Source: an uncultured Clostridium sp. (GTDB taxonomy: Bacteria; Bacillota; Clostridia; TANB77; CAG-508). Taken from it: 35,978 bases of DNA. The stretch lies in the NCBI GenBank assembly GCA_947641575.1, contig CANRQN010000013.1:1-35978 (forward strand), given 5' to 3'. The stretch's first letter is position 1, and every line of letters begins with the position of its first letter. Below are positions 18,723-27,013 of this stretch, piece by piece. The translations under genes were made by a program, and so were the position numbers. The notes beneath the pieces were generated by a model that saw only the letters and a list, made by a program, of their open reading frames with translations, ran no database searches and had not been told where the DNA came from.

Positions 18723-19628
18723 TTACTTATTTTCTCCTTTTTCTTGTTTGTGTTTTTTTATAATTTCCATTCTATCTCTTCTATTTTCTAACTTTCTTTT
18801 TATTATTAAATTTTTTATTAATATCTTTTTAAGTGCTTCTTCTTTTACATCTGCAATTAGCGTTCCGTCTTTTGCTATTGATACCTTACCTGTTTCTTCT
18901 GATACTACTATTGCTATGCTATCAGATTCTTTTGATATTCCTATTGCCGCTCTATGCCTTGTCCCAAGTTCTCTTGCTATATCTTTATCTCCAGCAAGTG
19001 GAAGCATACATGCTGCTGCTTTTATTCTTCCTCCACTTATTACAACTGCTCCATCATGTAACGGTGTTTTTGGAACGAAAATATTTACTAATAACTGTGG
19101 TGAAATTTCTGCATCCATACCTACACCACTTGCTATTATATCTTTTATTTCAATATCTCTTTCTATTACAATTAATGCTCCTGTTTTTTCTTTTGAAAGC
19201 TCAAATGCTGCTATTGCAACTTTATATATTTCTTCTTTTGTTTTTGTTTCTATGTCTTTGTCAAGTCCAAAGAATCTTGTTAGTTTATTACTTCCCAGTT
19301 CTTCAAGTGATCGTCTAAGTTCTGGTTGGAATAATACAACAAATACAGTTCCATATGTTACAAAAGAGGTTAATATATAGTTTAGTATGTCTAAATGTAA
19401 TAGTGAACTTATTCCCATTGCTATTATAAGGAAACATATTCCTTTTAGTAATTGCCATGCTCTTGAATCTTTTACTATTTTAAATAATTTAACAAATAGA
19501 AATATTACAATTACTATATCTATAATCATTACAATTAGTTTTAATGGATTATCATATAGTTCAGTTGCATAGTTTGTAATTACATTCATTAAGCTATTTG
19601 GGACTGCTGTTATAAGATTACTATTCAT
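18723..19628 (-). CDS. cdaA: Diadenylate cyclase CdaA (c-di-AMP synthase)
   Basis: It condenses two ATP into c-di-AMP at the membrane, which controls potassium and osmotic balance. 301 residues: three N-terminal membrane helices (about 28-100), a short coil, and a DAC domain with the active-site motifs DGAVVISGGRI and GTRHRAAIGIS. The usual partner genes cdaR and glmM are not beside it; a 50-residue membrane protein precedes it by 17 bases instead. It lies upstream of htrA on the same strand. GAC GGA in AKDGTL is a normal pair. The ribosome site (GAGGG) is weak. Confidence 0.95.
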   Translation of the reverse strand: MNSNLITAVPNSLMNVITNYATELYDNPLKLIVMIIDIVIVIFLFVKLFKIVKDSRAWQLLKGICFLIIAMGISSLLHLDILNYILTSFVTYGTVFVVLFQPELRRSLEELGSNKLTRFFGLDKDIETKTKEEIYKVAIAAFELSKEKTGALIVIERDIEIKDIIASGVGMDAEISPQLLVNIFVPKTPLHDGAVVISGGRIKAAACMLPLAGDKDIARELGTRHRAAIGISKESDSIAIVVSEETGKVSIAKDGTLIADVKEEALKKILIKNLIIKRKLENRRDRMEIIKKHKQEKGENK

Positions 19629-19645
19629 ATATACCCTCTTTTCTC

Positions 19646-19798
19646 TTATTTCATTAACATATAATATATAAGTGTTCCTGCAGCTGATAATAACATTGCT
19701 GCAATTAATATTAGTATTATTATTGACTGTGCAAATTTTGCTTTATTTAATGGTTTCTTTTCTTTTCTCTTATTTTGTTTGTTTTCTTCTTTTGACAT
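19646..19798 (-). CDS. Small single-pass membrane protein upstream of cdaA
   Basis: This is a 50-residue protein: a lysine-rich N-terminus (MSKEENKQNKRKEKKPLN) followed by one hydrophobic helix at about residues 24-47 and a final lysine. ATG follows a strong AGGAGG site nine bases away. It ends 17 bases before cdaA, so the two are probably co-transcribed, and it may be a small partner of the membrane cyclase; no family is recognised and that role is only inference from position. Confidence 0.7.
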   Translation of the reverse strand: MSKEENKQNKRKEKKPLNKAKFAQSIIILILIAAMLLSAAGTLIYYMLMK

Positions 19799-19872
19799 TT
19801 CTTTTCCTCCTAATTTTTGCTATATCTAGTTATATCATATATTGAAAAAAAGTTCAATAAAAATATTAAAAA

Positions 19873-19927
19873 ATAGATGTCTTATAAATAAGTACCTCTA
19901 TTAGGTATTCATTTATAAGACATCTAT
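19873..19927 (-). terminator. Terminator of the coiled-coil gene
   Basis: A 25-bp near-perfect stem beginning ATAGATGTCTTATAAAT, loop CTATT, followed by six T on the minus strand. Confidence 0.85.
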
Positions 19928-19983
19928 TGTCCCCCATTTTTTGTGCAAAGACTCTTGCACTTTGATTTAAAATTAGTTTAGAT

Positions 19984-20340
19984 TTAAGCTCTCTTAATGC
20001 TTAATAATTTATCATATTCTTTATGTTGTAACTCATTTGTTTTTGATAAAAAGTGTAATGCATTTATGTCTCCTCTTATTTCGTCATTTGCGTCTTGTAG
20101 TTCTATGTATCTTTTGCCCATTTCTCCCATAATCATTGTATGGTCTTTGTCGTTAATTCTTGAGTATTCTCTAAACATTTTCTCTAGTCTTTCAAATCCT
20201 TTAATTTGCTCATTCATTATGTCCTTTTGTCCTTCCTTTAATAACTTTATTTCTTCTTTTGTACTTGTTTCTAGTCTGTCTAATCTGTCGTTTATTCCAC
20301 CTATCGTTTTCATAAGTATATCAAATTGTTTGTTTTCCAT
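19984..20340 (-). CDS. Small coiled-coil protein of unknown function
   Basis: This is a 118-residue charged protein predicted to be almost wholly helical, with heptad patterns such as INDRLDRLETSTKEEIKLLKEG and FERLEKMFREYS. No signal peptide or membrane segment. ATG at 20340 is chosen because AGGAGG lies eight bases upstream; 28 upstream in-frame residues have no ribosome site. Similar short helical proteins near mobile or accessory genes are common, but I do not recognise a family. Monocistronic, with a strong terminator. Confidence 0.7.
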   Translation of the reverse strand: MENKQFDILMKTIGGINDRLDRLETSTKEEIKLLKEGQKDIMNEQIKGFERLEKMFREYSRINDKDHTMIMGEMGKRYIELQDANDEIRGDINALHFLSKTNELQHKEYDKLLSIKRA

Positions 20341-20428
20341 ATATTCCACCTCCTTTTGTTTATTAATAGTTTTTATTTTACCATGAAGTAAATTATGTGT
20401 CAATAGATTTATTAATAAACTCATAGCA

Positions 20429-20464
20429 AGTGAGTGGACGGGAAATTCTCCCCGTCCACTTACT
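20429..20464. repeat. Hairpin downstream of the 20470 gene
   Basis: AGTGAGTGGACGGG pairs with CCCGTCCACTTACT around an 8-base loop. No T run on the minus strand, so it may be a transcript-end stem or a weak terminator. Confidence 0.6.
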
Positions 20465-20469
20465 GTAGA

Positions 20470-20946
20470 TTATTCCGCCAATTTCCACTCCTTTGGGTTG
20501 CTGAAGTCGTAATTAACACAGTACGGTTTTCCTTGCAGGAAAGGTTCGGTAAATTCAAAAATAATATGGTATTTAGAAGCTGTAATAAGTTTTACCGGTT
20601 CATCCATATAAGACCTGTCGCCTAAGTGCTTGGTTGGAACTGTCCTCAAAATTTTTTTGCCTTTCCACTTGTTCAGCTTATTGTCTCCCACCTTTCGCAC
20701 TCTGTTATAGAGTTTCCAGTTGCGGTCAGTGAATTCGATTGGAAGTTTGCACTCACCCAGTTTAAAGAAAATGCTTTCCTTTGGAAATTGGATAATCATT
20801 TCTCCTTTTTCTGTAAATCCTTTCAAAATAACTGGGTCTGAAGTATAGGAGAAATCTCCATAGATAGCGGTTTCCTTAGTCCGAATGATTTTGTGACCAA
20901 TCAGACGACGCAGGTAATTGACGTTTTTCTTAATTGGCTTTTTCAT
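20470..20946 (-). CDS. Hypothetical duplicated-domain protein with atypical codon use
   Basis: This is a 158-residue soluble protein with two related halves: GHKIIRTKETAIYGDFSYTS (from residue 17) aligns with GKKILRTVPTKHLGDRSYMD (from about 94), each followed by DPV or EPV and an aromatic-rich beta segment. I recognise no family. Codon use is richer in C/G (GAC CGC AAC TGG, TTC, GTC) than its neighbours. Codon 22 is an in-frame CGG-A; skipping C would reach a stop about 20 codons later, so CGG is read as Arg here, unlike in the native genes. It has its own strong promoter with an overlapping palindrome. Likely acquired. Confidence 0.7.
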   Translation of the reverse strand: MKKPIKKNVNYLRRLIGHKIIRTKETAIYGDFSYTSDPVILKGFTEKGEMIIQFPKESIFFKLGECKLPIEFTDRNWKLYNRVRKVGDNKLNKWKGKKILRTVPTKHLGDRSYMDEPVKLITASKYHIIFEFTEPFLQGKPYCVNYDFSNPKEWKLAE

Positions 20947-20993
20947 AATGTTTACCTCATTTCAAAATTTATCTCTTGAGATTTACTAACTTT

Positions 20994-21022
20994 ATTATAT
21001 CATATTTTATATAATTTTTCAA
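20994..21022 (-). promoter_or_regulatory. Promoter of the 20470 gene
   Basis: TTGAAA (21017-21022), a 17-base spacer and TATAAT (20994-20999) on the minus strand. Confidence 0.75.
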
Positions 21023-21030
21023 ATTATATA
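21008..21030. promoter_or_regulatory. Palindrome over the -35 box (possible operator)
   Basis: TATATAATTT, TTC, AAATTATATA: a perfect 10-bp inverted repeat covering the -35 region of the 20470 gene promoter, placed where a repressor could block it. The AT content makes chance palindromes more likely. Confidence 0.4.
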
Positions 21031-21035
21031 AAATA

Positions 21036-21073
21036 AAAACCCATATTCATGAGAACAGGGCTTTTTATTTATT
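21036..21073. terminator. Terminator of the second pilin-like gene (duplicated sequence)
   Basis: AAAAACCC and GGGCTTTTT flank CATATTCATGAGAACA-type loop sequence. The whole stretch of about 38 bases is repeated at 22376-22413 after rplQ. Confidence 0.75.
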
Positions 21074-22073
21074 CAATATACAGTTCTCCAAGAACTGCCC
21101 AAGAAGCTTTATTTTCAATTTTTATCCTAATTCCACTGTATTCCCCCTCAGTTACTTCTATTCTTTCTAAAGTAGTAGTACCAGCTTCAGTATATATAGT
21201 CTTAGTCAGTTTTCCAATTTCTTTCCACTCATTTTCTTCTAGTCCCTCTATTGTTATTGTAGAAATTGAAGAAGGATTGCATCCTGTCCATAATGATATA
21301 CTAGTCATTTTTTCACTTTTTTTAAAAATCAATTCTATATATGCACTATATCCACCCCATGTTACTGGTTCGTTACTATTATTACCAATTATGCTTTGTA
21401 ATGTTCCTGCATAAATACCTGTACTTCCTATATTAGCTATTGTCTGTGTTATTCTTTGCATATATGTTCCTACATAAAATTCCTGACTAGTCTTTGCAAT
21501 AACAACTTCACTATTCTGACTTTTTATGTCTTTTATTTCAACAGTAAATTCTCCTGCCTTATCACCTACATTTATCGTTACTACTGTCTCTTTTTCTGAG
21601 CTCTGTATTTTTTCTATACTTGCATTTGCTCCATTCATATTATATATTTTAATCGTTTCATCTTTTATAACTGTATCTTGATTTATTGGTACATCAGTTT
21701 TATATGTTATATGAACTACTGCTTTTTCATTATATTTATATTCATATGAAGTAGAAGTAATAGTTGTATGTATTTTTCCTTCATCTGGATTTTGTGGTAT
21801 GTTTGGTTTTTCTGAATTCTCTATTCCACTTCCTACTTCTATTATATTCTTTATCACATTTTGTGCATGTTTGTCTAAATTATCCATTACTCTTTGTTCA
21901 TATTCTTGAGCATTTGCATAATTTTCTGTTCCTGCAACTGTTGTATTAAATAATCCTGTTTCTGTAACTGTTATTATTGTTACTGCTGCTAGGATTATTA
22001 ATACTATTATTGTTGCTATTAACGCAACTAATGTTATTCCTTTTTCTTTATCTAGTTTAATATTTTTCTTCAT
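21069..22073 (-). CDS. Type IV prepilin-like surface protein with an F5/8-type C-like C-terminus
   Basis: This is a 334-residue protein. Residues 10-30 are DKEKG|ITLVALIATIIV..., a prepilin-type Gly site and hydrophobic helix lacking the usual Glu at +5. The stalk NYANAQEYEQRVMDNLDKHA matches that of the 4419-5198 protein. Then comes an immunoglobulin-like stretch (about 110-205) and a C-terminal domain (about 215-334) with LWTGCNPSSISTITIEGL, ERIEVTEGEYSGIRIKIE and WAVLGELYIE, resembling discoidin/F5-8 type C sugar-binding domains. It is probably a surface adhesin processed by PilD. It has its own promoter and terminator. Confidence 0.78.
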   Translation of the reverse strand: MKKNIKLDKEKGITLVALIATIIVLIILAAVTIITVTETGLFNTTVAGTENYANAQEYEQRVMDNLDKHAQNVIKNIIEVGSGIENSEKPNIPQNPDEGKIHTTITSTSYEYKYNEKAVVHITYKTDVPINQDTVIKDETIKIYNMNGANASIEKIQSSEKETVVTINVGDKAGEFTVEIKDIKSQNSEVVIAKTSQEFYVGTYMQRITQTIANIGSTGIYAGTLQSIIGNNSNEPVTWGGYSAYIELIFKKSEKMTSISLWTGCNPSSISTITIEGLEENEWKEIGKLTKTIYTEAGTTTLERIEVTEGEYSGIRIKIENKASWAVLGELYIE

Positions 22074-22116
22074 TTGTGTGTCTTCTCCTTTTTATTATAC
22101 ATGCTTATTATATCTT

Positions 22117-22145
22117 ATTTTAACTTAAAAGTATAAAAAAGTCAA
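22117..22145 (-). promoter_or_regulatory. Promoter of the second pilin-like gene
   Basis: TTGACT (22140-22145), a 17-base spacer and TAAAAT (22117-22122) on the minus strand. Confidence 0.7.
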
Positions 22146-22204
22146 TTTAAGAATTTTCTAATTAATATGTAAAAGGATAATTAGAGGGTGTCCTAAAGTT
22201 AATA

Positions 22205-22372
22205 AAGAACAAATCTCGCTTCGCGAGACCTTTTCTCTACTATTAATATTTTGCACTTCTAATTTAAGGTCTCGAAGAAGCGTAAAAATTTGCCTAACGA
22301 AAAATTGCGTTGCAATTTTTCTGTGCAACGTATTTTTATCTAATAGGAAGTTCGGAGAGCTTTCCTATTAGA
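22205..22372. repeat. Family B modular hairpin element, copy B2
   Basis: Fills most of the 344-base gap 22074-22417. Hairpins in order: TCTCGC/GCGAGA, TTTTGCACTTCT/AGAAGCGTAAAA, GAAAAATTGC/GCAATTTTTC and ATCTAATAGG/CCTATTAGAT. The second hairpin shows a C-G pair where B1 has T-A. Confidence 0.82.
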
Positions 22373-22375
22373 TAA

Positions 22376-22413
22376 AAAAACCCATATTCATGAGAACAGG
22401 GCTTTTTATTTAT
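22376..22413 (-). terminator. Terminator after rplQ (duplicated sequence)
   Basis: AAAAACCC / GGGCTTTTT hairpin, the same 38 or so bases as at 21036-21073. It ends the long ribosomal transcript. Confidence 0.8.
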
Positions 22414-22417
22414 TCTA

Positions 22418-22942
22418 TTAGATTAATTCTAGTAAAACTATTTCAGCTGAGTCTCCTCTTCTTTTTCCTAGTTTTACTATTCTTGTATATCCACCAACTT
22501 GAGTTTTGTATTTTGGTGCTATTTCATTAAATAGTTTAGCTGGTAAATCTACATTTTTACCTTCATTGTCTTTTACTTTGTTTATCTTTGTCATTATTTT
22601 TCTTCTTGCATTTAGTCTTGATGGCATGTCTTTTTGTCTTTTTTCTGTAACTTCTTCTTTAACTACTTTTAAGTAATCTTTTCCATTTTTGCTTTTAGCT
22701 ACTTCTGTTACTTTATTACCTTTGCTATCAAGTTTAGCTCTAACAACTTTTACTTCTACTTCTTCAAAGTTGTCTTTCTCTTTTATTGCAAGTGATATTA
22801 TACTATCAGCTATTGCTTTTACTTCTTTAGCTCTAGCTTCTGTTGTTTTTATTTTTCCATTTAAGATTAAATCTGTTGTTTGTGTTTTAAGCATTGCTAA
22901 TCTTTGTTCTGTAGTTCTTCCTAATTTTCTATTTTTTGCCAA
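22418..22942 (-). CDS. rplQ: 50S ribosomal protein L17 with internal insertion
   Basis: L17 lines the exit-tunnel side of the large subunit. 174 residues against about 115-125 in most bacteria. The extra stretch is a charged segment at about residues 60-108 (VRAKLDSKGNKVTEVAKSKN...) between the two conserved parts, ATTDLILN-type and PRLNARRK-like regions. The C-terminus GGYTRIVKLGKRRGDSAEI is typical. It is the last gene of the cluster, 159 bases after rpoA, with a palindromic repeat in the gap. Confidence 0.96.
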   Translation of the reverse strand: MAKNRKLGRTTEQRLAMLKTQTTDLILNGKIKTTEARAKEVKAIADSIISLAIKEKDNFEEVEVKVVRAKLDSKGNKVTEVAKSKNGKDYLKVVKEEVTEKRQKDMPSRLNARRKIMTKINKVKDNEGKNVDLPAKLFNEIAPKYKTQVGGYTRIVKLGKRRGDSAEIVLLELI

Positions 22943-22978
22943 TTTCCTTCACTCCTTTCAAAATTTTCTTATATCTTT

Positions 22979-23102
22979 AATTCGGATAAGAAGTAGTATA
23001 TTGCAAGGCGCACGATTTTGAAAACAATGAGGTGTACGCTGGTACATTGAATTGTTTTCAAATGAAGTGCAACGCCGCAAGATGCTGCTTATTATTCGAA
23101 TT
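22979..23102. repeat. Family A palindromic element, copy A2 (rpoA-rplQ gap)
   Basis: The ends AATTCGGATAAGAAGTAG and CTGCTTATTATTCGAATT pair, the centre is GTACGCTGGTAC, and the conserved blocks TATATTGC and GCAAGATGC flank the inner arm. It starts at the rpoA stop codon on the mRNA sense. Confidence 0.85.
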
Positions 23103-24046
23103 TACTCTTCTTGGGCAAAATCTAAACCAAGAGAATGCAACTTATTTGTAACTTCATCTAATGACTTCTTACCTAGATTTCTAACTTTCATCATATCTGC
23201 TTCTGTTTTATTTGCTAAGTCTTGTACTGTAGATATTCCTGCTCTCTTTAAGCAATTAAAACTTCTTACTGTTAACTCTAGGTCTTCTATTGACATTTCA
23301 AGTACTCTTGCTGTCTTAGATTCTTCCTTCTCTACCATTATTTGAGTATTTCTTGCAGCCTCTGATAAATCTATGAATAGGTTTAGATGTTCTGTTATAA
23401 CTTTTGCAGCAAGTGATATTGCTTCATAAGCTTTTAAACTTCCATCTGTCCATACCTCTATAATTAATTTATCAAAGTCAACCATTTGACCAACTCTTGT
23501 ATTTTCTACTTGATAATTTACTTTTTTAACTGGAGTAAATATTGAGTCTATTGGTAATACTGATATATCCTGGTTTTCCTTTTTATTTTTAGCTGCTGTA
23601 TTATATCCTCTACCTTTTTCTACTGTCATTTCACATACAAAATGTCCACCTTCTGCTACTGTTGCAATATGTAAGTCTGGATTTAATACTTCTATAGTTC
23701 CATCTGTGATAATGTCTGAGGCTTTAACTTCACCTTCGCCTTTGAAGTCTATTCTTATAACTTTATCTTCATTGTCATATGATTTGAATCTAACACCTTT
23801 TAAATTTACTATTATTTCTGAAACATCTTCAACTACATTTGGTACTGTAGAAAATTCATGCACTACTCCATCAATTTTTACACTTGTTATTGCACATCCT
23901 GGTAATGATGAAAGTAATATTCTTCTTAAAGAATTTCCTATTGTAACACCATATCCACGCTCTAATGGTTCACATATAAATTTAGCATAGTTATTCTGTT
24001 CATCCATATTTGTACATTCAATATTTGGCTTCTCAAATTCTATCAT
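23102..24046 (-). CDS. rpoA: RNA polymerase alpha subunit
   Basis: Alpha dimerises to nucleate RNA polymerase and its C-terminal domain contacts promoters and activators. 314 residues with the N-terminal assembly domain ([33 protein letters not shown]) and the CTD helix-hairpin-helix ([32 protein letters not shown]). No unusual feature. It follows rpsD after a 124-base gap containing purine/pyrimidine repeats. Confidence 0.98.
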   Translation of the reverse strand: MIEFEKPNIECTNMDEQNNYAKFICEPLERGYGVTIGNSLRRILLSSLPGCAITSVKIDGVVHEFSTVPNVVEDVSEIIVNLKGVRFKSYDNEDKVIRIDFKGEGEVKASDIITDGTIEVLNPDLHIATVAEGGHFVCEMTVEKGRGYNTAAKNKKENQDISVLPIDSIFTPVKKVNYQVENTRVGQMVDFDKLIIEVWTDGSLKAYEAISLAAKVITEHLNLFIDLSEAARNTQIMVEKEESKTARVLEMSIEDLELTVRSFNCLKRAGISTVQDLANKTEADMMKVRNLGKKSLDEVTNKLHSLGLDFAQEE

Positions 24047-24061
24047 TAATTTACCTACCTT

Positions 24062-24170
24062 TCTAGATGTTAGAATTTTAGTAGTTAGAGATTAGAATGT
24101 ATAATCTAATTTCTATCTCCAAATCTCTAGCTTCTAGCTTCTAAATTTCTAATTATTAATTTCTAGCATT
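24062..24170. repeat. TTAGAAGTTAGA-type simple repeat, C1 (rpsD-rpoA gap)
   Basis: The left half has GTTAGAGATTAGAA-type units and the right half TCTAGCTTCTAG-type units, so the two halves are roughly inverted repeats. Confidence 0.6.
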
Positions 24171-24797
24171 CTACTTAGAATATAACTCTACTATTAAATG
24201 TTCTTCTACTGGGATGTCTACATCTTCTCTAGATGCGAGTCTAACTACTTTGCCACTTAAGTTTTGGGCATCCTTTTCTAACCATGCTGGGATAGGTCTA
24301 GAAGCATTTACTTCTACATTTTCCTTTACAACTGATTTATCTTTTTTATTTTCTCTAACCTTTATTACATCTCCTGCTTTCACTAGATAAGATGGAATAC
24401 TAACTTTTCTTCCATTTACTTCAAATAATCCATGATTTACAAGAAGTCTTGCTTGTGGTCTTGAGCTACCATATCCTAATCTATATACAACATTATCCAA
24501 TCTGCTTTCTAATAATATTAGTAAGTTTTCACCTGTTATTCCTTTTTGTGCATTTGCCATTTCAAAATATTTTCTGAATTGGTTTTCTCTTACTCCATAA
24601 AAAGCTTTTGTTTTTTGTTTTTCTCTTAACTGAATACCATATTCTGAAAGTTTAGCTTTCTTTTGTCCATGCTCTCCTGGTGCATAGTTTCTTCTTGATA
24701 TTGCACATTTATCTGTGTAGCATCTAGATCCTTTTAAGAATAGTTTTTGTCCTTCTCTACGACAGATACGACATTGTTCTTCTTTATATCTTGACAT
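24171..24797 (-). CDS. rpsD: 30S ribosomal protein S4, zinc-binding form
   Basis: S4 starts assembly of the 30S subunit. 208 residues, with four Cys in the N-terminal region (CRICRREGQ and GSRCYTDKC), indicating the zinc-binding C+ form, and an S4 RNA-binding domain around residues 98-160 ([21 protein letters not shown]). ATG follows AGGTG. It lies 35 bases after rpsK. Confidence 0.98.
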   Translation of the reverse strand: MSRYKEEQCRICRREGQKLFLKGSRCYTDKCAISRRNYAPGEHGQKKAKLSEYGIQLREKQKTKAFYGVRENQFRKYFEMANAQKGITGENLLILLESRLDNVVYRLGYGSSRPQARLLVNHGLFEVNGRKVSIPSYLVKAGDVIKVRENKKDKSVVKENVEVNASRPIPAWLEKDAQNLSGKVVRLASREDVDIPVEEHLIVELYSK

Positions 24798-24832
24798 GTA
24801 TTTTTTACACCTCTTCCTTTTTTATCTTTTTA

Positions 24833-25228
24833 TTAAACTCTTCTTCTTTTTGGTGGTCTACAACCATTATGTGGTATTGGAGTTACATCCTTAATACTAC
24901 TTAATTCTAGACCTGCTGTTTGAAGGGCTCTGATTGCTGCTTCTCTTCCTGAACCTGGTCCTTTAACATATACTTCTACTGTTTTAAGTCCATGTTCCAT
25001 GGCAGCTTTTGCAGCTGTTTCTGCAGCTTGACCTGCAGCAAATGGTGTACTCTTTCTTGAACCTTTGAATCCTAATTCTCCTGCACTTGCCCAAGAAATA
25101 ACATTACCTTGTACATCTGTAACTGTAACTATTGTATTATTAAAACTAGAATGAATATGAGCAGAACCTTTATCAATGTTCTTTCTATTTCTTCTAGGTG
25201 TTTTTCTTGTTACATTTTTATTTGCCAT
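24833..25228 (-). CDS. rpsK: 30S ribosomal protein S11
   Basis: S11 forms part of the 30S platform near the E site. 131 residues, with the typical [33 protein letters not shown] and C-terminal [15 protein letters not shown] segments. It is 17 bases after rpsM. Confidence 0.98.
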   Translation of the reverse strand: MANKNVTRKTPRRNRKNIDKGSAHIHSSFNNTIVTVTDVQGNVISWASAGELGFKGSRKSTPFAAGQAAETAAKAAMEHGLKTVEVYVKGPGSGREAAIRALQTAGLELSSIKDVTPIPHNGCRPPKRRRV

Positions 25229-25245
25229 TTGGAAATTCCTCCTCC

Positions 25246-25614
25246 TTATTTCTTACTCTTGCTTACTAGTTTTCTTGGACCTTTTCTTGTACGTGCATTT
25301 GTTTTTGTTCTTTGTCCTCTAACTGGTAAATTTCTTCTATGTCTTAATCCTCTATAACAACCAATTTCTGTAAGTCTTTTGATGTTAAGAGCTACTTCTC
25401 TTCTTAAGTCACCTTCAACTTTATAACTTCCATCGATTATTTTTCTTATATTATTTACTTCATCGTCTGTCAAATCTTTTACTCTAGTATCTGGATTTAC
25501 TCCTGCTTCTTTAAGAATTTTGTTAGAGCTTGCTACACCTATACCATAAATGTATGTAAGTCCTATTTCTACTCTTTTTTCTCTAGGTAAATCAACTCCT
25601 GCTATACGAGCCAT
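25246..25614 (-). CDS. rpsM: 30S ribosomal protein S13
   Basis: S13 sits in the head of the 30S subunit and contacts the P-site tRNA. 122 residues from ATG 25614 ([14 protein letters not shown]); GGAGGTG nine bases upstream supports this start over an in-frame ATG 18 bases earlier. [19 protein letters not shown] and the lysine/arginine-rich tail are typical. Confidence 0.97.
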   Translation of the reverse strand: MARIAGVDLPREKRVEIGLTYIYGIGVASSNKILKEAGVNPDTRVKDLTDDEVNNIRKIIDGSYKVEGDLRREVALNIKRLTEIGCYRGLRHRRNLPVRGQRTKTNARTRKGPRKLVSKSKK

Positions 25615-25677
25615 GCTTTTAAACACCTCCATTTTAACTTTTATCTCTATTTATATAGAGATTTTTAAATATATATA

Positions 25678-25785
25678 AACACAAATAAGATATAAGAAAA
25701 CCGCTTTGCCTTATACCTCGTACTTTGTACAGGCGAATAAAGAACCTGCTATTTCTTACAGCCGCACCTTATTTTGTGTTAATAT
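25678..25785. repeat. Diverged palindromic element, copy A6 (rpmJ-rpsM gap)
   Basis: The ends AACACAAATAAG and CTTATTTTGTGTT are inverted repeats and the centre is GTACTTTGTAC, as in family A, but the arm sequences are not alike. Membership is tentative. Confidence 0.45.
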
Positions 25786-25800
25786 CAAAATATTTTAAGG

Positions 25801-25914
25801 TTATCCTTGTCTTTGTTTGTGTTTTGGATTTTCACAAATTACTCTTATAACACCTTTTCTTTTTATTATTTTGCACTTTTCGCACATTTTTTTTACTGAT
25901 GGTCTTACTTTCAT
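25801..25914 (-). CDS. rpmJ: 50S ribosomal protein L36
   Basis: This is a 37-residue zinc-ribbon protein of the large subunit. [20 protein letters not shown] and the end [10 protein letters not shown] are characteristic; Cys residues sit at CEKC and VIC, with His in KHK, giving a C3H zinc site. It lies 48 bases after infA. Too short for many gene callers. Confidence 0.96.
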   Translation of the reverse strand: MKVRPSVKKMCEKCKIIKRKGVIRVICENPKHKQRQG

Positions 25915-25962
25915 TGTTTAACCCTCCCTTTTATGTTAGTCTGTACTTTTTTGTAGATTGTT

Positions 25963-26181
25963 TTACTTGTCACGCCATGTAATACGTCCTCGACTTAAAT
26001 CATATGGCGAAAGTTCTAGTTTTACTTTGTCTCCTGGTAATATTTTTATATAGTTCATTCTAAGTTTACCTGAGATATGTGCTAAAACTTGATGTCCATT
26101 TGTAAGTTCTACTTTAAATGTTGTATTAGGTAATGTTTCTAAAACTGTACCTTCTACTTCAATTACATCTTCTCTTGCCAA
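25963..26181 (-). CDS. infA: Translation initiation factor IF-1
   Basis: IF-1 binds the 30S A site during initiation. 72 residues, single OB fold, [20 protein letters not shown] start and GRITWRDK end. The start codon is TTG, with GGAGG eight bases upstream; no in-frame ATG is better. Confidence 0.97.
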   Translation of the reverse strand: MAREDVIEVEGTVLETLPNTTFKVELTNGHQVLAHISGKLRMNYIKILPGDKVKLELSPYDLSRGRITWRDK

Positions 26182-26241
26182 TCTACATTCCTCCTATTTT
26201 TATTCTTCTTGTATAATTAACTAATCAATTATACCTTATTT

Positions 26242-27012
26242 CTAAAGCATTGTCAATACTTTTGGTTCATTTTCTGTTACTAAAATTGTATTTTCATAAT
26301 GTGCTGAAAGACTGCCATCTTCTGTTACTATTGTCCATCCATCGTCAAGTTCAAGTATTTCAGGTCTTCCTGCTATTACCATAGGTTCTATTGCAAGTGT
26401 CATTCCACTTTCTATTCTAGGTCCTCTTCCTGCTTTTCCGTAGTTTGGTATTCCTGGATCTTCATGCATTTCTCTTCCAATTCCATGTCCTTGAAATTCC
26501 TTTACTACACTAAATCCATTTTTTTCTACGAATTCTCCAATTGCGTGTGATATATCTCCTATTCTAAATCCTGGCTTTGCAAATTTAATCCCTTCAAAGA
26601 ACGCCTTCTTAGTTACTTCTAATAACTTTTCTGCTTCTTTGCTTCCAGTTCCTACTATATGTGTTCTTGCAGCATCTCCATTATAGCCATTTTTTAATGC
26701 TACCAAGTCAATGCTTACCATATCTCCATCTTTTAAATGTACTCTATCTGATGGAATTCCATGTATTACTTCATCATTTACTGATGCACATATTGTGCTT
26801 GGAAAATCCGGAACACCTTTTTGATAACTAGGATACCCTTTTTGTGCAGGAATTCCACCATTTTCTCTAATAACTTTTTCTGCTATTCTATCAAGTTCAC
26901 CTGTGGTTATCCCTGGCTTAATCTTCTCCTCAATTGCTTTATGAACAAGAGCAACTACTTTGCATGCTTCTTTGATTAATTCTATTTCTCTTTTAGATTT
27001 TATTTCGATCAT
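26242..27012 (-). CDS. map: Methionine aminopeptidase type I
   Basis: It removes the initiator methionine from nascent proteins. 256 residues with metal ligands in DLVALKNGYNGDAA (two Asp), GHGIGREMHE (His), AIEPM (Glu) and TEDGSLSAHYENT (Glu). It stands between adk and infA as in most Firmicutes. The ATG (MIEIKSKREIELI) lacks a recognisable ribosome site, because the bases upstream are a TTCTAA-type repeat, so translation may rely on coupling or unstructured leader. TAC GGA in NYGKAG is a normal pair. Confidence 0.96.
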   Translation of the reverse strand: MIEIKSKREIELIKEACKVVALVHKAIEEKIKPGITTGELDRIAEKVIRENGGIPAQKGYPSYQKGVPDFPSTICASVNDEVIHGIPSDRVHLKDGDMVSIDLVALKNGYNGDAARTHIVGTGSKEAEKLLEVTKKAFFEGIKFAKPGFRIGDISHAIGEFVEKNGFSVVKEFQGHGIGREMHEDPGIPNYGKAGRGPRIESGMTLAIEPMVIAGRPEILELDDGWTIVTEDGSLSAHYENTILVTENEPKVLTML

Positions 27013-27013
27013 T

